Assembly: GCF_035304305.1 (NCBI RefSeq)
Contig: NZ_DATGQG010000096.1
Coordinates: forward strand, 1-5,453
DNA: 5,453 nucleotides
Reading direction: 5' to 3'
Source of the DNA: Ferrovibrio sp035304305
GTDB lineage: Bacteria > Pseudomonadota > Alphaproteobacteria > Ferrovibrionales > Ferrovibrionaceae
Position numbers and translations under genes: made by a program. Below are positions 1 through 4,532 of this stretch, piece after piece. Under the pieces are notes generated by a model. It did not search any database. It was not told the origin of the DNA and worked only from the letters and a program-made list of their open reading frames with translations. Every line of letters starts with the position of its first letter. Position 1 is the first letter of the stretch.

Positions 1-28
1 GACGCCCGTTTCCCCTTGCTCCGCCCGG

Positions 29-52
29 CGCCTGCCATTAAACGGGCAGGCG
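29..52 (+). other. Hairpin immediately upstream of the tRNA-Ser gene
   Basis: A perfect 8-bp stem, CGCCTGCC at 29-36 against GGCAGGCG at 45-52, encloses the 8-nt loop ATTAAACG. The last base of the right arm is the first base of the mature tRNA. It could be the end of a terminator from a gene to the left, although no T-run follows, or a structured 5' leader of the tRNA precursor. The loop also holds the only AT-rich hexamer here (CATTAA, 36-41) that could act as a -10 element. A TTGCTC at 16-21 is only a weak -35 match at too short a spacing. The symmetry is seen directly; any role is inference. Confidence 0.4.
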
Positions 53-141
53 GAGTGGTGGCCGAGTGGTCGAAGGCACACCCCTGCTAAGGGTGCAGGC
101 GGGAAACCGTCTCGAGGGTTCGAATCCCTTCCACTCCGCCA
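52..141 (+). tRNA. tRNA-Ser (anticodon GCU)
   Basis: A complete class II tRNA that decodes AGC/AGU serine codons. The acceptor stem GGAGTGG (52-58) pairs with CCACTCC (131-137), followed by discriminator G138 and a genome-encoded CCA at 139-141. The D arm contains GCCGAGTGGTCGAAGGC. The anticodon stem CACCC/GGGTG closes the loop CTGCTAA, giving anticodon GCT. The long variable arm (GGCGGGAAACCGTC), typical of serine tRNAs, is present. The T arm is GAGGG-TTCGAAT-CCCTT, with one G-T pair. The length of 90 nt including CCA fits tRNA-Ser. I see no truncation, so the gene should be functional. Confidence 0.97.
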
Positions 142-169
142 CCCACATAAGTCATTGATATTGAACAGA

Positions 170-194
170 AAAATCCGAAATTTCGGTCGATTTT
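170..194 (+). terminator. Possible weak terminator/dyad downstream of tRNA-Ser
   Basis: An AT-rich patch in otherwise GC-rich DNA holds nested symmetry. AAAATC (170-175) pairs with GATTTT (189-194) around the perfect 12-bp palindrome CCGAAATTTCGG (175-186). It lies 29 nt after the tRNA 3' end and ends in a T-run, so it may end or trim the tRNA transcript. It is not a classical GC-stem plus U-tract terminator. A protein-binding site is equally possible. Confidence 0.3.
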
Positions 195-215
195 CCCGTG
201 CCTTGCACCCCCACC

Positions 216-442
216 GGTCCTGTCAGATGAACCCGGCTTGAGACGGGGCAGGGCGTTGGCGAGCGTTCAGGCATGACCAAGCGCTCACCCTTCAAGTACA
301 TCAAGACCAGCCCAGAGATCATCCGCTTGGCGGTGATGCTCTACGTCCGATTCCCGCTTTCGCTCCGGAACGTCGAGGATCTGCTGCACGAGCGCGGCGT
401 CGCGATCAGCCACGAGACGGTCCGGTTCTGGTGGCATCGCTT
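216..442 (+). mobile_element. IS6-family insertion sequence remnant (left end only)
   Basis: The region holds the 5' part of an IS6-family (IS26/IS6100-like) transposase gene. It is preceded by 57 bp of non-coding DNA starting GGTCCTGTCAG, which resembles the left terminal repeats of this family (GG-x-x-CTGT pattern) and lies at the usual distance from the transposase start. Similarity to the transposase stops after the Trp-Trp-His-Arg-Phe codons near 442. No right terminal repeat, DDE domain or target-site duplication can be found, so the element is dead. The left boundary is inferred from pattern and spacing. The right boundary is set by where family similarity ends, inside an inverted-repeat arm. 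Confidence 0.6.
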
Positions 443-473
443 CACCGCACAACGTTCTCTGGACGTGCGGTGA
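273..473 (+). pseudogene. Truncated IS6-family transposase, N-terminal fragment
   Basis: The 66-codon frame starts at the ATG at 273. Residues about 6-57 (SPFKYIKTSPEIIRLAV, then VRFPLSLRNVEDLLHERG and SHETVRFWWHRF) match the conserved N-terminal helix-turn-helix region of IS6-family transposases. Full proteins are about 230-240 residues and continue with Gly-Pro and then a DDE catalytic domain. Here the frame instead runs into nine unrelated residues (TAQRSLDVR) and a TGA. All catalytic acidic residues are missing, so transposition activity is excluded. The last codons come from the inverted repeat and its spacer, showing that the truncation and the repeat are connected. No convincing ribosome-binding site is seen. 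Family assignment is strong from the motif run; loss of function is certain from length. Confidence 0.85.
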
Positions 474-484
474 AGCGATGCCAC
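431..484. repeat. Perfect 20-bp inverted repeat with 14-nt spacer
   Basis: The left arm 431-450 (GTGGCATCGC TTCACCGCAC) is exactly reverse-complemented at 465-484, with spacer 451-464. Symmetry stops at the next base outside (G430 versus G485). The first 13 bases of the left arm code for transposase residues W-H-R-F, so the matching part of the right arm appears to be an inverted copy of insertion-sequence DNA. The transcript from either strand would form a long GC-rich hairpin. On the minus strand it begins about 26 nt after the hydrolase stop codon and could act as a 3' mRNA stabiliser or inefficient terminator, but no U-tract follows. Confidence 0.9.
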
Positions 485-509
485 GAAAATATTGGTTCGG
501 CCGCGTCGG

Positions 510-2060
510 TCACCTGCCATCCGGGCCAGCCGCGCCGCCGTCGGGCAGCGAGGGATCGTTGATCCCGACCAGTCCCTCGTCATCTCCGGCAACACCGGAA
601 GGGCAGGCATATAGCTTTGGCATCACGACATTGCCGGAGACCTCAAGCCTGTAGCGGCGCGCCAACTCGTCCAGCACGGCCGCTCCCAGCCGGGGGTCGG
701 CGCGGAGGCTGCCGCGATGCGAGGCATCCAGCCTTGGCGAATGGAATGCCTCTTCCAGCGACATGCCGAAATCCAGCATCAGCGCCGCGATCTGCGACAC
801 GCAGGGCATGATCAGATCGCCGCCCGAGGCCCCGACGGCAAACAGGGCCTGCCCGTCGCGGACGGCCACGGTGGGCACCATGTTGGATGAGTTGATCCGC
901 TTGCCGCCCGCCATCGAGGTGCGCAAGCCGGGTCGCGGATCGAAATAGCTGACGCCGTTGTTCAGCGCGAGGCCGGTTTCCGGCAGCGTGATCCCGGCGC
1001 CAAAATGATCCAGCAGCGTGTAGGTCAGGGCGACCATGTTGCCCTCAGCATCGGCCGCAGACAGGGACGAGGTCGAACTGCCGACCTCCGCCAGGGTGCC
1101 GTTGCGGGCGCGATGCGCGCGCCAGGCTGCTTCCAGCGCATCGGCATAGACGCACCAGCTTCCGGCGCCTGGCGCCTTCGGCGGAACCGGCAGGCCGGCG
1201 GCAACATGGGCCAAGAAGTCGCGCTGCCGAAGGCCGCCGCTTTGCTCGCCCGGCGTGTAGAGGGTGGCGCCGCGGTGCCGCGCCTCCATCGGGGCGTATT
1301 CCTGCACCTGATAGGCGGCTAGGTCCTCCATGGTCATGCGGTTGCCCTGCGCCTGCAATTCGCGCACCAGATCGCGGCCCAGATCGCCGCGATAGAACCC
1401 TTCGGCGCCGGTCTCTGCCAGGCGGCGCATCGTGCGGGAAAGGCCCGGTATCTTCAGCGGCGCGCCCGGCTGCAAGGGCGCACCCCCGGGCAGATAGATC
1501 GCGGCGGCGGTCGCGTCCTTGGCCAGGATTGCCATCTCGGACGCGATCATCAGCGTGCAGAACCAGCTTGCCGGGATGCCGGTTTCGGCCAGGCGGATCG
1601 CGGGTTGCAGCGTCTCGGCCAGGCTCTTGCGACCGAAGCGGCGCAGGGCATGGTCAAACCCGGCCACGGCGCCCGGTACGGTGACGGCACGCGCGCCTTG
1701 CGTGTTGGCGAAGTCCACGACCGCCGGGAAACCCATCGAGGTCGCGGGCAGGCTGGCGTCGATCGGATAGTCATCCGGCGTCAGGGCCCGGGGAAGGACA
1801 CCCTGAAAATCCAGCGCAACCGCGCGCTCTTCCGTGGCAAGCCAGACGACCATGAAGCCGCTGCCGCCAATGCCGCACATCCAGGGCTCGACCGCGCCAA
1901 GGGCGAGTGCCGCGGCGACGGCGGCATCGACGGCATTGCCGCCTTGCGCCAGCAACTCGGCCCCGGCCTCGGCGGCCCTGATGTGCTGGGCGGCGACGAT
2001 GCCGTCCTTGCTGCGAACCGGCCCTTTCACCGTCGTCCATTGATCTGCCGCTGTCGCCAT
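510..2060 (-). CDS. Gamma-glutamyltransferase-superfamily Ntn-hydrolase (HpxW/YwrD-like)
   Basis: 516 residues, predicted to be a self-cleaving N-terminal-nucleophile amidohydrolase. The usual features appear in order: the N-terminal QGGNAVDAAVAAALALG helix (about 39-55); the CGIGGSGFMVV glycine-rich turn (62-72); the nucleophile Thr330 in STSSLSAADAEGN, the processing site; NNGVSYFDPRPG (367-378); Ser391-Ser392; and the oxyanion-hole motif ASGGD (411-415). The NNG-FDPRPG segment and the FGMSLEEAFHSPRLD tail resemble oxamate amidohydrolase HpxW and Bacillus YwrD more than E. coli Ggt. Its length is also nearer YwrD (about 525) than Ggt (about 580). The classical substrate-carboxylate Arg (LDFRE) is Gln86, so a normal gamma-glutamyl substrate is doubtful. 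No signal peptide is seen, implying a cytoplasmic enzyme. The start has AAAGGG 7 nt upstream. It is transcribed divergently from the regulator-transporter operon. Superfamily is confident; substrate is unknown. Confidence 0.88.
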   Translation of the reverse strand: MATAADQWTTVKGPVRSKDGIVAAQHIRAAEAGAELLAQGGNAVDAAVAAALALGAVEPWMCGIGGSGFMVVWLATEERAVALDFQGVLPRALTPDDYPIDASLPATSMGFPAVVDFANTQGARAVTVPGAVAGFDHALRRFGRKSLAETLQPAIRLAETGIPASWFCTLMIASEMAILAKDATAAAIYLPGGAPLQPGAPLKIPGLSRTMRRLAETGAEGFYRGDLGRDLVRELQAQGNRMTMEDLAAYQVQEYAPMEARHRGATLYTPGEQSGGLRQRDFLAHVAAGLPVPPKAPGAGSWCVYADALEAAWRAHRARNGTLAEVGSSTSSLSAADAEGNMVALTYTLLDHFGAGITLPETGLALNNGVSYFDPRPGLRTSMAGGKRINSSNMVPTVAVRDGQALFAVGASGGDLIMPCVSQIAALMLDFGMSLEEAFHSPRLDASHRGSLRADPRLGAAVLDELARRYRLEVSGNVVMPKLYACPSGVAGDDEGLVGINDPSLPDGGAAGPDGR

Positions 2061-2148
2061 TTCCTTGCCCTTTCACGAATCGCTTGCCCGATCGTGCTTG
2101 CTCAGTATATTTCACAATATATCGAAACACGCAAAGGGGCTGTCCCGG
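2061..2148. promoter_or_regulatory. Divergent promoter region between hydrolase and regulator operon
   Basis: This 88-bp gap separates the two divergent starts. On the plus strand, TTGCCC (2084-2089) and TATATT (2106-2111) are spaced 16 bp and form a plausible sigma-70 promoter for the regulator operon. On the minus strand, TATACT (complement of 2104-2109) is a good -10 for the hydrolase gene, with no clear -35. The two -10 elements overlap, so one bound protein could block both. A direct repeat GCTTGC (2082-2087 and 2096-2101) flanks the palindrome CGATCG (2089-2094). A Shine-Dalgarno AAAGGG on the minus strand (complement of 2068-2073) serves the hydrolase. AAGGGG near 2134-2139 serves the regulator. 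Promoter calls are by eye. Confidence 0.55.
2106..2121. promoter_or_regulatory. AT-rich dyad, candidate operator for the GntR/FCD regulator
   Basis: TATATT (2106-2111), the spacer TCAC, and AATATA (2116-2121) form an exact inverted repeat with 6-bp arms. It sits directly on the predicted -10 elements of both divergent promoters and is the most AT-rich stretch of the right half of the window. GntR-family dimers bind short dyads of this size, usually near their own gene, so autoregulation plus control of the hydrolase is the simplest reading. The site does not match the E. coli FadR consensus. The repeat is seen; its role is inferred. Confidence 0.45.
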
Positions 2149-2814
2149 ATGAGCAAGCGCAAGAGCGACGAGGCCTATGGCGAGTTGCGCCGGCGGATCA
2201 TGCTGGCCGAACTACCCCCCAACAGCCTTCTCGACGAAAAGACGCTGCAGCAGTCTCTCGACTGTGGCCGCACGCCCCTGCGCGAGGCGATCCTGCGGCT
2301 GGCGCAGGAAGGGCTGGTGATGTCGATGGGGCGGCGCGGCTATGCCGTCGCCGGCGCGACGCCCGAAGACCTTCAGCGCGGCTACGAGCTGCGCCGCGAA
2401 CTGGAGACCTTCATCGCCGGCCTTGCCGCCGAGCGCCGCACGCCCGAGGACATGGAGCGCCTGGATGCCTTCCTTGCCAAGATCGAGGCCGAGATGGAGA
2501 CGCACGAAGGCAACGTCACCTGGGAACTCTCCATCGACGAGCAGTTTCACAGCCTGATCGCACGCGCCTCGGGCAACCAGTTCGCCCAGCGGTATCTTGA
2601 CTCGCTCTACGGCCTGTCGGTGCGCAGCCTTTACGTCTCGCAGGTGCCGATCACCTTCGTCCGCGAGGAATTCGACACCTATCGCCTCCTGATCGACGCC
2701 ATCCGCATGCGCGACTCCGCGGCCGCACGCGCCGCGATGACGGCGCACCTGACCGTCAGCCCCATCAAGGCGATTGCCCAGAAGGGGCTTCGGGACAAGG
2801 CCAAGGTGTCGTGA
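2149..2814 (+). CDS. GntR-family transcriptional regulator, FCD (FadR-like) subfamily
   Basis: 221 residues from the ATG at 2149. This start was chosen over an upstream in-frame TTG at 2065 because it follows AAGGGG at good spacing and begins directly at the DNA-binding domain. Residues about 6-67 form the winged helix-turn-helix, with the signature RTPLREAILRLAQEGLV (41-57) and the wing RRGYAVAG. Residues about 78-205 are the all-helical FCD ligand-binding domain, starting at YELRRELETFIAGLAAERR. Of the usual metal ligands, Asp130 and His134 (IDEQFH) and His200 (TAHL) are present, but the central His is Tyr178 (TYRLLIDAI). FCD regulators typically sense small carboxylates or amino-acid derivatives and act as repressors released by ligand. 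The stop codon overlaps the next ATG by one base, so the protein is co-transcribed with the transporter it probably controls. Family is certain; ligand is unknown. Confidence 0.92.
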   Translation: MSKRKSDEAYGELRRRIMLAELPPNSLLDEKTLQQSLDCGRTPLREAILRLAQEGLVMSMGRRGYAVAGATPEDLQRGYELRRELETFIAGLAAERRTPEDMERLDAFLAKIEAEMETHEGNVTWELSIDEQFHSLIARASGNQFAQRYLDSLYGLSVRSLYVSQVPITFVREEFDTYRLLIDAIRMRDSAAARAAMTAHLTVSPIKAIAQKGLRDKAKVS

Positions 2815-3671
2815 TGCGCAGAGAGCGGCGCGAGCAACTGCAGACGGGCCTGATGCTGACCCCTTCGGTGCTTCTGCTGGGCCTGTTCATCCTGCTGCCG
2901 CTGTGTGTCGTCTTCGCCTACAGCTTTGCCCTCCGCGACCCTTACGGTGCGGTGCTGCCGGGCTTCACGCTCGACAACTACAGGGAGCTTGTGCAGGGCG
3001 TCTACCTGCGGGTGCTGATGAATTCCTTCACCCTGGCTGCGTGGACGACGGCGCTGTGCCTGCTGATCGGCTATCCGGTCGCCTATTTCATCGCCTTCAA
3101 GGCCGGGCGCGCGGCGCCGGCGCTGCTTCTCTTGCTGCTGATCCCGTTCTGGATCAACTTTCTTATCCGCATTTCGGCCTGGGTGGTCCTTCTGGGGCGC
3201 GGCGGCCTGATCAACAAGGCCCTGGTCTTCTCGGGGGTGATCGACGAACCGATCGGGATGCTGGGAACGGTGGGCGCGACGCTGGTCGGCATGGTCTATG
3301 CCTTCCTGCCGTTGGCGGTCTTTCCGATCTATGCGGCGCTCACGCCGATCGACCGCCGCCTGATGGAGGCCGGCGCCGATCTGGGCGCGGGGCCGGCGGA
3401 AACCTTCGCGCGCGTCACCCTGCCGCTTTCCCTGCCGGGCGTCCTGGCGGCGGCGCTTTTCGTCTTCGTGCCGTCCATGGGTGTCTTCGCCATCCCGGTG
3501 CTTCTGGGCGGCGGCAAGGACATCATCCTCGGCAACCTCATCGTCCAGCTGTTCCTCGAGTTCCGCAACATCCCCGTCGGTGCGGCCGTCGCCATCCTGC
3601 TGCTCGTCTTCTCGGGCCTTGGAATCCTGCTGTACATGCGCGCCCTTCGGCGGGTGGAGGCGATGAAATGA
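2814..3671 (+). CDS. ABC transporter permease, PotB-like (polyamine/opine-type importer)
   Basis: 285 residues, an inner-membrane subunit that forms half of the translocation channel of a binding-protein-dependent importer. About six hydrophobic segments are visible, near residues 13-38, 70-95, 104-128, 148-175, 206-232 and 254-278. The cytoplasmic EAA loop that contacts the ATPase is clear: MEAGADLGAGPAETF then RVTLPLSLPG (184-209). FTLDNYRELV near residue 51 and PFWINFLIRISAW (111-123) are typical of PotB/COG1176 proteins. The ATG at 2814 overlaps the regulator's TGA by one base and has AAGG 7 nt upstream. The GTG at 2811 would be too close to that site. The 3' end overlaps the next permease by four bases (ATGA). 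Length is normal (E. coli PotB is about 275-285). The specific substrate cannot be read from the permease. Confidence 0.92.
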   Translation: MRRERREQLQTGLMLTPSVLLLGLFILLPLCVVFAYSFALRDPYGAVLPGFTLDNYRELVQGVYLRVLMNSFTLAAWTTALCLLIGYPVAYFIAFKAGRAAPALLLLLLIPFWINFLIRISAWVVLLGRGGLINKALVFSGVIDEPIGMLGTVGATLVGMVYAFLPLAVFPIYAALTPIDRRLMEAGADLGAGPAETFARVTLPLSLPGVLAAALFVFVPSMGVFAIPVLLGGGKDIILGNLIVQLFLEFRNIPVGAAVAILLLVFSGLGILLYMRALRRVEAMK

Positions 3672-4495
3672 CCCCGCACTCCAAGGCCCAGGGCCGGTTT
3701 ATCCGCCGCGTCGTCCATGGCATCTCGGGCTGGATAACGCTTCTCACCTATCTCTTCATGCTGGTGCCCATCGTGGTGCTGATCGCCTTTGCCTTCAACG
3801 CCGGCAAGTCGACCGTGGTCTGGACGGGCTTCTCGTTCAGGTGGTTCGAGAAAGTGGTCAGCAACCGCAACATCCTTGACGCGCTGCAGGTCAGCCTGAT
3901 TGTCGCCCTGGCCAGCGCCGCGGTGTCGACCGCCATCGGTTCGGTCGCGGCCGTGGCGATCACGCGCCGGTCGTTCCCCGGCCGCGATCTCCTGGGTGCC
4001 GCACTTGCAGCGCCCCTGGTCCTGCCCGAGATCGTGCTGGGCGTGGCGCTTCTGGTGTTCATGTCCTTCGCCGGCATGATCCTGGGCTACACGACCCTGA
4101 TCATCGGGCATGTCCTCGTCTCGATTCCCTTTGCCACGCTGATCGTGCGGGCCGCCGCGTCCTCGCTTGACCCGCGGCTTGAGAATGCCGCGGCCGACCT
4201 CGGCGCGAACGAGTGGCAGACCTTCCGCATGGTGACGCTGCCGCAGCTCATGCCCTCGATCTTTACCGCCTTCATCCTGTCGGCCACGCTGTCGTTCGAC
4301 AATCTGGTGATGTCCACCTTCACCTCGGGCGTCGGCACCACCACCCTGCCTTTGCGCATCTATTCGATGCTGAAGCTGGGAATTACCCCCGAAATCAACG
4401 CCCTGGGCGCGCTGATGGTCCTCGCCAACGTCACGATCCTGCTGTTGGTCATGGGCCGATACCTACCCCTCATGCTCAAGACCAACCGGCGCTGA
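3668..4495 (+). CDS. ABC transporter permease, PotC-like (polyamine/opine-type importer)
   Basis: 275 residues, the second channel subunit, which pairs with the PotB-like protein. Hydrophobic segments lie near residues 21-44, 74-98, 108-135, 138-160, 194-215 and 243-263. The EAA loop is LENAAADLGANEWQTF followed by RMVTLPQLMPS (171-197). LSFDNLVMSTF (208-218) matches the conserved SFDD-type motif of PotC/COG1177 permeases. The frame is open far upstream in the preceding gene, but the ATG at 3668 is the right start. It forms an ATGA overlap with the previous stop, has GGAGG (3656-3660) 7 nt upstream, and begins at a normal N-terminus. Translational coupling to the upstream permease is likely. 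The gene ends 37 nt before the binding-protein gene. Confidence 0.92.
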   Translation: MTPHSKAQGRFIRRVVHGISGWITLLTYLFMLVPIVVLIAFAFNAGKSTVVWTGFSFRWFEKVVSNRNILDALQVSLIVALASAAVSTAIGSVAAVAITRRSFPGRDLLGAALAAPLVLPEIVLGVALLVFMSFAGMILGYTTLIIGHVLVSIPFATLIVRAAASSLDPRLENAAADLGANEWQTFRMVTLPQLMPSIFTAFILSATLSFDNLVMSTFTSGVGTTTLPLRIYSMLKLGITPEINALGALMVLANVTILLLVMGRYLPLMLKTNRR

Positions 4496-4503
4496 ACGGC
4501 CGG
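4486..4503 (+). other. Short GC hairpin across the permease stop codon
   Basis: CCGGC (4486-4490) pairs with GCCGG (4499-4503) around an 8-nt loop containing the PotC-like gene's TGA. Hairpins at this place, between permease and binding-protein genes, can give the binding-protein mRNA separate stability. Five base pairs is little evidence, and no T-run follows, so it is not a terminator. Confidence 0.25.
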
Positions 4504-4532
4504 ATCCGCCCACTTCCAACCAGGAGACCACC

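Noticed and set aside
431..484. CRISPR-like or attachment-site repeat
   Set aside because: There are only two copies, in inverted orientation, with one 14-nt spacer. No repeated unit array and no match to the tRNA 3' end was seen.
341..610. Minus-strand reading frame of 89 codons crossing the inverted repeat
   Set aside because: It is antisense to the IS6 fragment and overlaps the end of the hydrolase in another frame. It has no domain or ribosome-binding site.
2065..2148. N-terminal extension of the regulator from TTG at 2065
   Set aside because: The 28 extra residues would be encoded by the promoter and dyad region and have no family counterpart. The ATG at 2149 has a proper ribosome-binding site and starts at the DNA-binding domain.
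1605..2600. Long plus-strand reading frame (331 codons) across the hydrolase, the divergent promoter and the regulator
   Set aside because: It is antisense to the hydrolase and out of frame with the regulator. Its product is rich in Arg, Gly and Ala, with no recognisable domain, as expected of a GC-rich shadow frame.
2212..2748. Minus-strand reading frame opposite the GntR regulator
   Set aside because: It is a shadow of the winged-helix/FCD gene. It has no start-site signal and no domain.
2774..3667. Upstream extension of the PotC-like permease frame
   Set aside because: It overlaps the PotB-like gene in another frame and reads as Arg/Gly/Ala-rich sequence. The real start is the coupled ATG at 3668.
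3329..4111. Minus-strand reading frame of 260 codons opposite both permeases
   Set aside because: It spans the junction of two well-supported permease genes in antisense, and its composition (Gly, Arg, Asp, His, Gln rich) is typical of mirrored transmembrane coding DNA.
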